Assembly: GCF_900104725.1 (NCBI RefSeq)
Contig: NZ_LT629758.1
Location: 2,232,001 to 2,296,000, forward strand
DNA: 64,000 nucleotides
Source of the DNA: Actinoplanes derwentensis
GTDB lineage: Bacteria; Actinomycetota; Actinomycetes; Mycobacteriales; Micromonosporaceae
Reading direction: 5' to 3'
A program made the position numbers and the translations under genes. The notes under the pieces are model-generated. The model was not told the origin of the DNA, made no database searches, and worked only from the letters and a program-made list of their open reading frames with translations. Shown piece after piece: positions 7,254 through 16,852 of the stretch (its first letter is position 1; every line of letters starts with the position of its first letter).

Positions 7254-8681
7254 TCATTGTCCCCCGCGGCCCAAGGTGCGCCCGGCGCCGGCCAGCACCG
7301 TCGTCGCCAGGATCCAGCCGGTGGCCAGCACCGCCAGGGCCACCGCCTTGTCCGCGCCCACCGGGTCGAACGCCTTGTCGTGGCCCAGGTCCAGCAGCGG
7401 CACCAGGATGTCCACGCTGTAGAGGAACGGATCCCACGTCGGCGCCTCATCGGCCTTCACCGCCCGCAACGGACCCGACCACGCGAACCAGCCGGTACTG
7501 CCGGCCACCACCGCCAGCAGCCACAACAGTGCCCGGCCCGGCCGGTACCCGAACCCGATCCCGGCGTCCTGCACCGCACCCCACACCGCGCCCGCCCAGC
7601 CCATCGCCCGATGACGGCGCCGTTCCCGCACCACCCGCACCCGGCGCGCCTCCTGCTCCCGGCCGTCGCGCGCCAGAGCTGCCGCCAGCTGGTCGTACGG
7701 GCCGGGCGCCGACCCGAGCACGAACCGGGCCATCCACGCCAGGCGCTGCCGCGCCGACCACTGCGCGGTGTCTTCCGTTCGGCGGCTCAACCGCTCGTAG
7801 GTCAGCCCGTCCAGTTCGATCCGGCAACCCGGCGGCCAGTTCACCGGATCGTCGACCAGCCGGCCGACCCGAGCGTCGCGCAGACTGATCGTCCCGGCCG
7901 AATCCGGCGCCGGCCGCAACGTCAGCAACCGCATCTGCGCCTCGATCAACAGCAGCGAGTGGCCGCCGTCCCGGCCGCGCAACGTGGTGTTCTGCAACGT
8001 CACCGCACCGGTGACCTGCGCCCCCACCAGGTGAATCTCGCCCCCGGCGACCAGATCGTGGCCGAACACCGCACCACCGACCACCAGCCCGCCACCGGTG
8101 ATCGCCGCCCCGGAATCCGGAGCCGGACCGATCCGCGCCCGGCTCAGATCCACGTTCACCCCGATCCGGGCACCCGCCACCCGCAGCCCCCGCCCGAGCA
8201 CGGCATCCCGCACATGCAGACCACCCCCGATCTCCGAGCGTTGTACGAACACCGCACCGTCCACCCGGCTGCGGTCCCACTCGACCACCCCACCCACCCG
8301 GGCCGACAGCAACCACACGTCCCCACCGATGCTCGCGTCCCGAGCCACCAGGTCACCGGCGACCCGCACCCCACCGCCCTGAACCCCGGCGAACGTGCAC
8401 CCGTCCAGATCCACCGCCACCAGATCCGCCTGCTCCAGAACCAGCCGATCCTCCGACACGCAGCCCCGCAACCGCACCGGCGTCTCCACCCGCACCCCGG
8501 TCAGATCCAGCTCCCCGACGATGCGCGCACCGGCCAGATCCAGCCGCCCACCACCACCACCACGCAGCAGGTCCACCAAAAGCCGGGCCTCGACGTACGC
8601 CCCACCAAGATCCAGTGCACTGCCCGCCCGAAACGCCCGCCGCACCCGCCGCCGCGTCCCCACCGCCATCGAGATAGCCAC
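7254..8681 (-). CDS. membrane-anchored quasi-pentapeptide beta-helix protein
   Basis: A 475-residue protein. Residues of about 20-280 are a long run of imperfect five-residue repeats of the A/L-D/N-L-x-G type (for example GGRLDLAGARIVGELDLTGV and RGLRVAGARIGVNVDLSRAR), predicting a right-handed quadrilateral beta-helix. The C-terminal half has two or three membrane segments (GRALLWLLAVVAGSTGWFAW; KAVALAVLATGWILATTVLA). Streptomyces homologues are sometimes labelled 'membrane-associated oxidoreductase', but I see no redox motif. A start at Met5 (MAVGTRRRV) is also possible. The role is unknown; the beta-helix may be a cytoplasmic interaction surface tethered to the membrane. Confidence 0.72.
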   Translation of the reverse strand: MAISMAVGTRRRVRRAFRAGSALDLGGAYVEARLLVDLLRGGGGGRLDLAGARIVGELDLTGVRVETPVRLRGCVSEDRLVLEQADLVAVDLDGCTFAGVQGGGVRVAGDLVARDASIGGDVWLLSARVGGVVEWDRSRVDGAVFVQRSEIGGGLHVRDAVLGRGLRVAGARIGVNVDLSRARIGPAPDSGAAITGGGLVVGGAVFGHDLVAGGEIHLVGAQVTGAVTLQNTTLRGRDGGHSLLLIEAQMRLLTLRPAPDSAGTISLRDARVGRLVDDPVNWPPGCRIELDGLTYERLSRRTEDTAQWSARQRLAWMARFVLGSAPGPYDQLAAALARDGREQEARRVRVVRERRRHRAMGWAGAVWGAVQDAGIGFGYRPGRALLWLLAVVAGSTGWFAWSGPLRAVKADEAPTWDPFLYSVDILVPLLDLGHDKAFDPVGADKAVALAVLATGWILATTVLAGAGRTLGRGGQ

Positions 8682-8949
8682 CCCGGCACTCTATTTCTAC
8701 TGTGTACCCATGATCGGACCTGGATGGACGCCGCTGCGACCGCACGAGCACGTCGTCGCACAGCTGCTCGCAGCGTCCAGGACACGTCGCGGCCCGAACT
8801 GTGCGGGGCGCCGACATCGACGCCAGTGACCTGCGCACGGCTTGCCTGGCCGCCGGCGAGAACGGGGCCCCGTCCCGGTACATGAGCCGATGCCGGCAAT
8901 CGGCAAGGCACAGGCAACGAGACGCCACCTCGATACTGATGGCGTGACC

Positions 8950-9861
8950 ATGATGCTGACCCGATCACAGATCGACGACCTCATCGACGTCGGCGACGTA
9001 CTGGCGCTGCTCCGAGACGGATTCCGAGTATCCCCGGCGTCGCCGGCACCCTTGCGGATCCGCACCGACCTGCCCGGCCCCGGCACCGCGACGTGCCTGA
9101 TGCCCGGGCTCCTGCCCGGCATCCCTGCATACACCGTCAAAGTCAACGCGAAATTCCCCGACGCCACACCCGCCCTACGCGGCGTCGTCTGCCTGCACGA
9201 CCTGCACACCGGAGAACTACTCGCCCTGGCCGACTCCTCCAGGCTCACCGCCTGGCGCACCGGCCTGGCCGCCGCACTGGCCACCCACACCCTCGCCCAC
9301 CCCGATGCCGACACCCTCGGTTTCATCGGCGCCGGCGCCCAAGCCCGCACCACCTGGACCGGGCTGCGCCACCTACGGCCATGGCGACACACCACCGCCT
9401 ACGACCTCGATCCCACCCGCGCCCGCCAGCTGACCCCACACCTGAGCGACAACGCCCGCGCCGTGGCCGCCCGAGTCGACGTCGTCGTCCTGGCCACCTG
9501 GTCACGCCAACCCGTGCTGCACGCCGCCGACACCCACGCTGGACAACACCTGACCAGCCTCGGCGCCGACGAACCCGGCAAGACCGAACTGTCAGCCGAC
9601 CTGCTCCGCGACGCCCGGGTCATCGTCGACGACCTCGACCTGGCCTGCGCCGCCGGCGCGCTCGGCAACGCCGGCCTCGACGCCACCGCCGCAGCCGGCA
9701 CCCTCACCGACGTCCTCCGCGGTGACCTCCCCGCACACCACGGCCCGCGCGTCAGCGTCTACGCACCCGTCGGACTGCCCTGGCAAGACCTCGCACTGCT
9801 GTGGTGGCTACACCAGCACGCCACCGCCACCAGCGTCACCACCATCGACTTGCTGAGCTGA
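8950..9861 (+). CDS. ornithine cyclodeaminase / mu-crystallin family NAD(P)-binding protein
   Basis: A protein of about 303 residues. Family features are the N-terminal AYTVKVNAKFPD, the substrate-contact region DSSRLTAWRTGLAAALATH and the Rossmann loop GFIGAGAQART followed by AYDLDPTRA. Members include ornithine cyclodeaminase, ketimine reductases and amino acid dehydrogenases; the substrate cannot be assigned. ATG 8950, ATG 8953 and GTG 8944 are all close candidates for the start. The gene is solitary and convergent with the LLM-class gene. Confidence 0.85.
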   Translation: MMLTRSQIDDLIDVGDVLALLRDGFRVSPASPAPLRIRTDLPGPGTATCLMPGLLPGIPAYTVKVNAKFPDATPALRGVVCLHDLHTGELLALADSSRLTAWRTGLAAALATHTLAHPDADTLGFIGAGAQARTTWTGLRHLRPWRHTTAYDLDPTRARQLTPHLSDNARAVAARVDVVVLATWSRQPVLHAADTHAGQHLTSLGADEPGKTELSADLLRDARVIVDDLDLACAAGALGNAGLDATAAAGTLTDVLRGDLPAHHGPRVSVYAPVGLPWQDLALLWWLHQHATATSVTTIDLLS

Positions 9862-10028
9862 ACCCCACTAACCCGAGCCGGTAGGCGACCGCCTGCACGC
9901 GATCCGCCCAGCGCCGGCGCCGGCCGCAGGTGTCCGCGCGGCGCCGTTGGCGATCGGACCGCTCACGCCCGGCGGTCGCGGGGCAGTGGTGACGGACCGC
10001 CTGCCTGGCGTGGTGGGTACGGGACTTT

Positions 10029-10910
10029 CTAATCCCGTACCAGAGCGAGGATTTTGTCCATGGCCTTCTGCCGGGTGGCGCCGGTGCCCAGCAGACCGTC
10101 GGGGATGATCAGCTCGTCCAGCCCGATCTTGCGGTATTCCTCGATCGTCGCCGCTACCGCGTCGGGAGAGCCGCCGTAAGCGGGAGCGCGCAAGCTGTCC
10201 GGCAGCGGGGTGTCGACGCTGACCAGGGCCTGCGCGGTCCGCAGGATCGACTTCGGGTCGCGGCCCGCCGCGGCGCAGTGATCGTCGAGGACCTTCGACT
10301 TGTGGGCGATCACGTCGGGCAGGCCCCAGGTGTTCCACTGGTCGGCATACTCGGCGACCATCCGCAGCATCCGTTTCTCACCCTTGGCCCCGACCATGAT
10401 CGGGAGCGGGGTCTGCACCGGTTTGGGATCGCAGACGGCGTCGGTGAGCTGGTAGTACTCGCCCTTGAACGTGGTCGTCGGGGTGCGCAACAGGCCGACC
10501 AGCACCTGCAGGGCCTCCTCGAAACGGTCCAGGAGCTGCTTGACCGGCGGTAGTTCGATGCCGTACTGCTCGTGCTCGTTGACCTGCCAGCCCGCACCGA
10601 CACCGAGGACGAAACGGCCGCCGCTGATGTGGTCGGTGGTGGCGGCCATGTTCGCCAGCACCGCCGGATGACGGTAGGTGTTGCCGTAGACCAGCGTGCC
10701 GACCGTCACCCGCGGAACCAGCGCGCCCAGCGCCGCCACCAGCGAACCGGCCTCCAGCATCGGAGTCTGCGGGCGCTCGCCGGACGGCAGGTTGGGCATG
10801 AAGTGGTCGGCGGCCCAGACACCGTCCCAACCGGTGTCGGCGGCGTGCCGGGCCACCTCCAGGACATCGGAGTACGGCTGGGCGGTACCCGGCCAGATCG
10901 AGAGTCGCAT
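10029..10910 (-). CDS. LLM-class F420-dependent oxidoreductase
   Basis: A 293-residue TIM-barrel protein of the luciferase-like monooxygenase superfamily. It shows the N-terminal MRLSIWPGTAQPYSDVLEVA, the WAADHFMPN segment, the VGTLVYGNTYRHPAVLANMA strand-loop and GGRFVLGVGAGW, all typical of F420-dependent LLM enzymes of actinomycetes. Substrate unknown. The start is ATG 10910; longer upstream sequence in this frame does not resemble the family. It diverges from the 10.9-16 kb membrane/MoxR cluster with 33 bases between starts. Confidence 0.9.
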   Translation of the reverse strand: MRLSIWPGTAQPYSDVLEVARHAADTGWDGVWAADHFMPNLPSGERPQTPMLEAGSLVAALGALVPRVTVGTLVYGNTYRHPAVLANMAATTDHISGGRFVLGVGAGWQVNEHEQYGIELPPVKQLLDRFEEALQVLVGLLRTPTTTFKGEYYQLTDAVCDPKPVQTPLPIMVGAKGEKRMLRMVAEYADQWNTWGLPDVIAHKSKVLDDHCAAAGRDPKSILRTAQALVSVDTPLPDSLRAPAYGGSPDAVAATIEEYRKIGLDELIIPDGLLGTGATRQKAMDKILALVRD

Positions 10911-10943
10911 GTGCGTAAACCTTGCCACACGCTGTGACCTAGG

Positions 10944-11804
10944 ATGCCCGCCATGCGGTCGAACGGGGAGGTCGGGATCGTCGCTCTGCGGGCGATGACC
11001 GCGGGCGAGACCCTGGACGCGGCGGTGGCCCTGCTCCGGCAGCGGGCCCTGCCGCTGATTCCGGTCGCCCTCGTGCTGGCCGCGGGCGAACAGATCCTGC
11101 TGTTCGGGCTGCGCGCCTACTCCGGGATGGAACCGCCGTTCTACTACCTGCCACCACGCCTCAGTGAACCGTCCTGGTGGCCGGTGATCGGGCTCGGCTT
11201 CGCCGTCGAGGCGTTCATCATCGCGCTGCTGGCCGCCTACGCCGGTGCCGCGGCCGGGCCGGCCCTGCTCGGCCGGGCCGTCGGGCATCTGGCCCTGTTC
11301 AAACGGATCCGGCCGGTACCGGCGGTGGCGATCGCACTGCTGGTGGCGGTGCTGTCCGGGACGGCGGCGCTGGCCGGGCTGGTGCTGTGGCCGCTGGTGT
11401 ACGGCGTCACCGCCCTGGCGACCGCGGTGCTGACCGTCGACCGGCCGGCCAATCCGCTGACCGCGGTGGCCCGGGCGGCCGGACGAGCCACCCGCGGCGG
11501 CATGCGCGGCGTCGGCGTGCTGATCCTCGGCTACCTGACGTGGGCGGTGGTGCGGACGGCACTGGGCAGCGGCTGGATCGCGGTGGCCGACCTGTTCCAG
11601 AGCGTGTCCGGGGCATCCTGGCTGGTGTGGGCGGTGCCGGTGGCGTGGACCCTGGCCAACGCGGTGGCGTACGCGGCCCTGGCCTGCCTGAACGCCGTGC
11701 TGCTGCTGGAGATCCGAATCCGGACCGAAGGACTCGACATCGCCGTCAACCGGGCCCGTAGTCGTGGCACCGATCCGGCGGCGGCACTGGTGGTGAAACG
11801 GTGA
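10944..11804 (+). CDS. integral membrane protein opening the DUF4129-MoxR-DUF58 operon
   Basis: A 286-residue protein with about six to seven membrane segments after an amphipathic N-terminus (AGETLDAAVALLRQRALPLI), the pattern of 'glycerophosphoryl diester phosphodiesterase membrane domain'-like proteins that begin this conserved actinobacterial cluster. The start may be ATG 10944 or the fourth codon (ATG 10953). Its stop overlaps the next gene by GTGA. The function is unknown; by association it may help assemble or regulate a MoxR-remodelled cell-surface or protease system. Confidence 0.72.
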   Translation: MPAMRSNGEVGIVALRAMTAGETLDAAVALLRQRALPLIPVALVLAAGEQILLFGLRAYSGMEPPFYYLPPRLSEPSWWPVIGLGFAVEAFIIALLAAYAGAAAGPALLGRAVGHLALFKRIRPVPAVAIALLVAVLSGTAALAGLVLWPLVYGVTALATAVLTVDRPANPLTAVARAAGRATRGGMRGVGVLILGYLTWAVVRTALGSGWIAVADLFQSVSGASWLVWAVPVAWTLANAVAYAALACLNAVLLLEIRIRTEGLDIAVNRARSRGTDPAAALVVKR

Positions 11805-12361
11805 GAGCGTACGAGGAGTTGCTCGGCGAACTGTTCACCGTCGTACCGCCGCCGCTGATGCTGTTGATCCTGCTCGCCGTGACCGCACTGGTGGCGGCCG
11901 GCTGGTATTTCTTCCCGGCGTGGATTCCCCGGCGCCTGCCGCGATTCACGTGGCGCCGTCAGCGGAAGCCACGAACAAAGCGCATCAAACGGGCAAAACG
12001 GAGCACCGAGAAGCAGGCTACGTCGTCACCGGAAACCGTGAAGCAGACCCGCAGCAGCCTGGCCGACCAACTCGCCGGCCAGGGCCGCTATGCCGAAGCC
12101 ATCCGGGAACGCCTGCGCGACACCGTCGCCGACCTGACCCGGGCCGGCGTCATCGACCCCGAACCGGGCACCACCGCCGCCGAACTGACCACCGACGCCA
12201 CCACCGGCCGCCCCGGCGTCGGGCCCGCCCTGACCGGAGCGACCGGCCTGTTCTCCGGCGTCTGGTACGGCCGGGCACCCGCCGGTCCCGGCGACGACCA
12301 GCGGATGCGCGAACTCACCACCGAGGTCCGCGACACCCTCGACGCCGGAGAGGGCCGATGA
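11801..12361 (+). CDS. DUF4129 domain membrane protein
   Basis: A 186-residue protein with one N-terminal membrane segment (PPPLMLLILLAVTALVAAGW) and a long basic linker (Lys/Arg-rich, residues about 50-75). A C-terminal conserved helical part follows (QGRYAEAIRERLRDTVADLT, then PGTTAAELT), matching DUF4129. It is coupled on both sides by 4-bp overlaps. In many actinomycetes DUF4129, DUF4350, MoxR and DUF58 genes occur together in this order, which suggests a membrane complex serviced by the MoxR ATPase. Confidence 0.85.
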   Translation: MRAYEELLGELFTVVPPPLMLLILLAVTALVAAGWYFFPAWIPRRLPRFTWRRQRKPRTKRIKRAKRSTEKQATSSPETVKQTRSSLADQLAGQGRYAEAIRERLRDTVADLTRAGVIDPEPGTTAAELTTDATTGRPGVGPALTGATGLFSGVWYGRAPAGPGDDQRMRELTTEVRDTLDAGEGR

Positions 12362-13632
12362 AACGCTGGACCCGGGTGGCGATCCCGTTCGCCACCCTCA
12401 CCGCCCTGATCACCGGCACCCTGATCGTGCACGCGATCCAGACTCCCGACGCCGACGACCCCGCATTCCTGGCCCCCGACCGGGTCCACGACATCAGCGG
12501 CGGCACCCTCGCCGAACGACTGCGCGCCCAGGGCATCCAGGTCGACCGCGCCACCAGCACCGAAGACGCGATCACCGCAGCCGGAACCGGACCGGCCGTG
12601 ACCCTGTTCCTGCCGACCCCGGACCTGGCCGACCTGACCCGGGTGCGCGGGCTACCTGCCGGAACCCGGGTGGTGGCGGTCAACCCCTCCGATGGGGCAC
12701 TACGGCGCAGCAACTGGCCGGTCGAGACGGCGGGCAGCCAGTGGACCACCCGGGTGACCGTCCCGGGCTGCGCCGACCCCCTCGCCGTCGCCGCCGGGCC
12801 GGCCGCCGTCCTGCGGACCGCCTACCAGCCCCAAGAGGACGCCACCGTCTGCTACGCGGGGGCGATGGTCACCATGCGGGTCGACGACACGTACACGGTC
12901 ACCGTCGTCGGGTCGCCGGATCCGTTCCGCGACGACCGGATCAGCGAACACGGCAACGCCGCCCTCGCGGTCGGCCTGCTGTCCCAACGCGACCGGGTGG
13001 TGTGGCTGGACGTCCACGAACGCGACCGGCCGGTGCCGTCCAGCCCGCCACCGACGTACGAGACACCGCCGCCACCGGCCGCCACCGGGCCCGGCGAAGG
13101 ACGCCCGCAGGAAGGCGCCCCCGGCGAACCCGGCGACGGCACCCCCACTGGGACGCCGACCGGCACCAGCGGAGCCCGCGGACCCGAGAAGAATCCGCTG
13201 TTCCAGGCGTTCCCGCCGGCGTTGTGGGCCACCCTCGCCCTGCTCGCGCTGATCCTGATCGCCCTGGCCGCGGCGGCCGCCCGCCGGCTCGGCACCCCGG
13301 TCGCCGAACCGCTGCCGTCACGGGTGCCCGCCAACGAGACCATGCTCGGCCACGCCCGCCTCTACCAGCGCGCCCGCGCCCGCCAGGAATCCCTGGACAT
13401 CCTGGTCGCCGCCGCCCGCCGCCGGCTGACCCGCCACCTCGGCCTGCCCCCGGACGCACCCGTCGAGGACATCGCCGCCCACGCCGGGCTGCCGGTGCGC
13501 TACGTCCGCGACATCCTCGACGGCGAACCACCACGCAGCAACGCCGACATGGTCGAATCCGCCGCCCTGCTGCAGGCCCTGGTCGACACCGTCACCGCGT
13601 CGCGTCACCACCACGAAGGAGAGCAGTCGTGA
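12358..13632 (+). CDS. DUF4350 domain membrane protein
   Basis: A 424-residue protein from ATG 12358. It has an N-terminal membrane anchor (residues about 8-25), an extracytoplasmic DUF4350 domain (about 40-220) that resembles a GATase-like fold, and a Pro/Gly/Thr-rich linker at about 230-275. A second membrane segment (ALWATLALLALILIALAAAA) follows, then a cytoplasmic tail of about 110 residues. ATGA overlap upstream and GTGA overlap downstream place it inside the operon. It is probably a structural partner of the MoxR/DUF58 pair; no enzymatic residues can be named. Confidence 0.85.
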   Translation: MKRWTRVAIPFATLTALITGTLIVHAIQTPDADDPAFLAPDRVHDISGGTLAERLRAQGIQVDRATSTEDAITAAGTGPAVTLFLPTPDLADLTRVRGLPAGTRVVAVNPSDGALRRSNWPVETAGSQWTTRVTVPGCADPLAVAAGPAAVLRTAYQPQEDATVCYAGAMVTMRVDDTYTVTVVGSPDPFRDDRISEHGNAALAVGLLSQRDRVVWLDVHERDRPVPSSPPPTYETPPPPAATGPGEGRPQEGAPGEPGDGTPTGTPTGTSGARGPEKNPLFQAFPPALWATLALLALILIALAAAAARRLGTPVAEPLPSRVPANETMLGHARLYQRARARQESLDILVAAARRRLTRHLGLPPDAPVEDIAAHAGLPVRYVRDILDGEPPRSNADMVESAALLQALVDTVTASRHHHEGEQS

Positions 13633-14591
13633 ACACCGATTCCCACCAGGCCCGGGAGGCACTGGGCCGGCTGCGCGCCGAAGTCGGCAAAGCCGTCGTC
13701 GGGCAGGACGCGGTGGTCGGCGGGGTGCTGGTCGCGCTGCTGTGCGGCGGCCACGTACTGCTCGAAGGTGTCCCCGGAGTCGCCAAGACCCTGCTGATCC
13801 GGGCCCTGTCGGCAGCCCTGGACCTGGACACCAAACGCGTGCAGTTCACCCCGGACCTGATGCCCGGCGACGTCACCGGCTCCCTGATCTACGACGCGCA
13901 CACCGGCGCCTTCAACTTCCGCGCCGGACCGGTCTTCACCAACCTGCTGCTCGCCGACGAGATCAACCGGACCCCGCCGAAAACCCAGGCCGCGCTGCTG
14001 GAAGCGATGGAGGAACGCCAGGTCACCGTCGACGGCACCGCCCGCCCGCTGCCGGTGCCGTTCCTGGTCGCCGCCACCCAGAACCCGATCGAGTACGAGG
14101 GCACCTACCCGCTGCCGGAAGCCCAACTCGACCGGTTCCTGCTGAAACTGTCGGTCCCGCTGCCGCAACGCGACGAGGAACTCAACATCCTGCGCGCCCA
14201 CCACCGCGGCTTCGACCCCCGCGATCTGAAAGCCGCCGGGATCACCCCGGTCGCCGGTCCCGCCGACCTGATCGCCGGACGCTACGCCGTACAACGCGTC
14301 GACGTCGCCGACTCGGTGCTGGCCTACATCGTCGACCTGTGCCGGGCCACCCGGGCCGCGCCGGCGTTCGAACTGGGCGCCTCCCCCCGCGGCGCCACCG
14401 CCCTGCTCGCGGTGTCCAAGGCCAACGCGTGGCTGCACGGGCGCGAATACGTGCTGCCCGACGACGTGAAAGCGTTCACCGTGCCGACCCTGCGGCACCG
14501 GGTGCGGCTGCGCGCCGACGCCGAACTCGACGGCGCCACCGTCGAAGGTGTCCTCGCCTCGGTCCTGGCCACGGTGCCGGCACCCCGCTGA
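13629..14591 (+). CDS. MoxR-family AAA+ ATPase
   Basis: A 320-residue AAA+ ATPase with Walker A GVPGVAKT (about residues 47-54), Walker B LLLADE (about 106-111), sensor-1 region VAATQNPIEYEGTYPLPEAQ with the arginine finger in LDRF, and a C-terminal lid with sensor 2 (GASPRGATALL). MoxR proteins act as chaperones, inserting cofactors or activating partner proteins, often together with a VWA/DUF58 protein. Here the next gene encodes the DUF58 partner with a 1-bp overlap. The GTG start overlaps the DUF4350 stop. Confidence 0.95.
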   Translation: MNTDSHQAREALGRLRAEVGKAVVGQDAVVGGVLVALLCGGHVLLEGVPGVAKTLLIRALSAALDLDTKRVQFTPDLMPGDVTGSLIYDAHTGAFNFRAGPVFTNLLLADEINRTPPKTQAALLEAMEERQVTVDGTARPLPVPFLVAATQNPIEYEGTYPLPEAQLDRFLLKLSVPLPQRDEELNILRAHHRGFDPRDLKAAGITPVAGPADLIAGRYAVQRVDVADSVLAYIVDLCRATRAAPAFELGASPRGATALLAVSKANAWLHGREYVLPDDVKAFTVPTLRHRVRLRADAELDGATVEGVLASVLATVPAPR

Positions 14592-15907
14592 TGGTCACCC
14601 ACCGTTTCGCGCTGCTGCTCGCGTTCGGCCTGCCGCTGCCGGTGTTCCTGCCGCAACCGTGGCTGATCGCGGCCGCCGTCGTCGCCGTCGCGATCGCGCT
14701 CGCCCTGCTCGACATGGCGCTGGCCGGGCCACTTCCCGGCCTTCGGCTGCGCCGCGACGGCGACCGCACGGTCTGGCTGGGCGGCTCGGCGCAGGTGACC
14801 CTCACGGTCGCCAACACCGGGCCCCGGCCGGTACGGGTGAACCTGCGTGACGCCTGGGTCCCGTCCGCCGGAGCCGGGCCGCTGTTCCACACGCTCACGC
14901 TGCCGGCCGGTGACGAACAGCCCGTCACCACCACCCTCACGCCCACCCGGCACGGCGACCGGCCCGCGGTCCGGGTCACGCTCCGGTCGGCGGGCCCGCT
15001 CGGTCTGGCCTACCGGCAACGCTCGCGCCGCTGGAACACCGCCCGCACCCCGGCCTGGAACCTGCGCGTGCTGCCCCGGTTCCCGTCCCGGCGGATCCTG
15101 CCGGAGAAACTGGCCCGCCTCCGGGTCGTCGACGGCTCGATGGTCACCCGCGGCCGCGGCCACGGCACCGAATTCGACAATCTTCGCGAATACGTCATCG
15201 GCGACGACGTCCGCTCGATCGACTGGCGGGCCACCGCCCGCGCCAACGACGTGGTCGTGCGCACCTGGCGGCCCGAACGCGACCGCCGGGTGTTCTGCGT
15301 GCTCGACACCGGGCGCACCTCCTCGGTCCTGATCGGGCGGGTGCCCCGCCTGGACGCGTCCATCGACGCGGCCCTGCTGCTGAGCGTGCTGGCGGCCCGA
15401 GCCGACGACCGGGTGGACCTGATCGCCCTGGACAGCACCGTGCGCACCCGCGTCGAAGGCGGCGGGCAGCGCACCAAACTGAACCGCCTGATCGACGCGA
15501 TGGCCAGCCTGGAACCGGTCCTGGCCGAAACCGACTTCACCCTGCTCGGCCGGGAGATGCTGCGCCGCGACCGCAAACGCGCCCTGCTGGTGATCTTCAC
15601 AGCCCTCGACACCGCACCGATGATCGCCGGGCTGCTGCCACTGCTGCCCCGGCTCACCGCCCGGCACAAGGTGATCGTCGCCGGAGTCCGCGACCCGGAC
15701 ATCAGCCGCCTCGCCCAGTTACCGCCCGACCCGGGCGCCGACGACGTGCACCGGGCCGCCGCCGCTCAGCGGGTCCTCGCCGAACGCGACCGGGTCCGTG
15801 ACGTGCTCGCCCACGCCGGCGCGACAGTGGTCGACGCCGACGCCGACAGCTTCGCCGGGAAGGTCGCCGACGTGTACCTGCTACTCAAGGCCTCCGGGCG
15901 GCTCTAG
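14591..15907 (+). CDS. DUF58 domain protein, MoxR partner
   Basis: A 438-residue protein with two N-terminal membrane helices (about residues 5-45), an extracytoplasmic beta-sandwich-like part, and the DUF58 signature RGHGTEFDNLREYVIGDDVR, then SIDWRATARANDVVVRTW. A VWA-like fold follows (VFCVLDTGRTSS contains the DxG.TSS variant of a metal-ion site). DUF58 proteins are found with MoxR ATPases. The 3' end overlaps the convergent SpoIIM-type gene by 23 bp. Confidence 0.92.
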   Translation: MVTHRFALLLAFGLPLPVFLPQPWLIAAAVVAVAIALALLDMALAGPLPGLRLRRDGDRTVWLGGSAQVTLTVANTGPRPVRVNLRDAWVPSAGAGPLFHTLTLPAGDEQPVTTTLTPTRHGDRPAVRVTLRSAGPLGLAYRQRSRRWNTARTPAWNLRVLPRFPSRRILPEKLARLRVVDGSMVTRGRGHGTEFDNLREYVIGDDVRSIDWRATARANDVVVRTWRPERDRRVFCVLDTGRTSSVLIGRVPRLDASIDAALLLSVLAARADDRVDLIALDSTVRTRVEGGGQRTKLNRLIDAMASLEPVLAETDFTLLGREMLRRDRKRALLVIFTALDTAPMIAGLLPLLPRLTARHKVIVAGVRDPDISRLAQLPPDPGADDVHRAAAAQRVLAERDRVRDVLAHAGATVVDADADSFAGKVADVYLLLKASGRL

Positions 15908-16829
15908 CGCCCCAGAGCAGGGCATAGACCAGGAACAGCAGCCACAGGCCGGCGCCGATACCGACCCGGACCAGCGGCGGCAACGGCGACGGCGTCACCC
16001 AGGCCTCCAGGATCCCGGCCACCAGCAGCACGAACACCAGCCCGACCGCCACCACCATGCCGTGCCGCGCCCAATGCACCAGCGACTCGCGGCGGGTCAG
16101 CAACGGCCCCGGCGCGATCCACGACCAGCCGATCCGCAACCCCACCCCACCACCGATGAAGATCGCGGTCAGCTCCAGGAAACCGTGCGGCGCCAGATAG
16201 GTCAGGTAGATGTCACCGGCACCCGCGTCGAACATCGCCGCACCGACCATGCCGATCGAGATCAGGTTCGCGCCGAGCAGATAGAACACCGGCAGGATGA
16301 GTACGCCCGACGCCAGGCACTGGGCGGCCAGCATCGCGTTGTTCACCCACACCCGGCCGAAGAAGGTACCCGCCCGGTACTCGCTGTAGTAGTTGACGAA
16401 GTCGTCGATCAGCGACGCCTCCTCCGGCCGGCCACCGTAGTAGTCGGTCAGCACACTCGGATGATCCAGCACGTAGGCGATCAGCCCCCACACCGCCGCC
16501 ACCATGACCACCATCACGGTCAGCCACCAGCCGCGCGTCAGGTACAGGGCCGCCGGCAGGCGCACCACGAAGAAATCCGCGGCCGGCCGCCACGACATCC
16601 GGTTCCCGCGGGTGATCGCCGCCCGGCCGGCCAGCACCAGCCGCGACAGATCCGCCAGCACCACCGCGTCCGGCGTGCGGCTGCGCACGATCGACAGATG
16701 AGTGGCCGCCCGCTGATAAAGCAGCACCAGCTCGTCGGCCTCGCCCGGCTTCAGCCGCCGCCGCGACACCAGCACCTCCAGGCGCCGCCACTCGCCGCCG
16801 TGCTCGGCCACGTACGCATCCAGATCCAC
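15885..16829 (-). CDS. stage II sporulation protein M (SpoIIM)-like membrane protein
   Basis: A 314-residue protein. The cytoplasmic N-terminus (YVAEHGGEWRRLEVLVSRRR without flanks) is followed by five or six membrane segments. The conserved AHGFLELTAIFIGGGVGLRI block matches the SpoIIM/DUF95 family. In actinomycetes this gene usually neighbours RDD, MoxR and DUF58 genes, as here. A role in cell-envelope remodelling is possible, but endospores are not implied. It is convergent with DUF58 and divergent from the RDD gene (about 23 bp between starts). Confidence 0.9.
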   Translation of the reverse strand: MDLDAYVAEHGGEWRRLEVLVSRRRLKPGEADELVLLYQRAATHLSIVRSRTPDAVVLADLSRLVLAGRAAITRGNRMSWRPAADFFVVRLPAALYLTRGWWLTVMVVMVAAVWGLIAYVLDHPSVLTDYYGGRPEEASLIDDFVNYYSEYRAGTFFGRVWVNNAMLAAQCLASGVLILPVFYLLGANLISIGMVGAAMFDAGAGDIYLTYLAPHGFLELTAIFIGGGVGLRIGWSWIAPGPLLTRRESLVHWARHGMVVAVGLVFVLLVAGILEAWVTPSPLPPLVRVGIGAGLWLLFLVYALLWGARAARRP

Positions 16830-16852
16830 GCTCGCATCCTAGGCAGCCCCTG

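Noticed and set aside
7212..8885. 557-codon plus-strand frame opposite the pentapeptide gene
   Set aside because: His/Pro/Arg-rich, no recognisable fold; antisense shadow.
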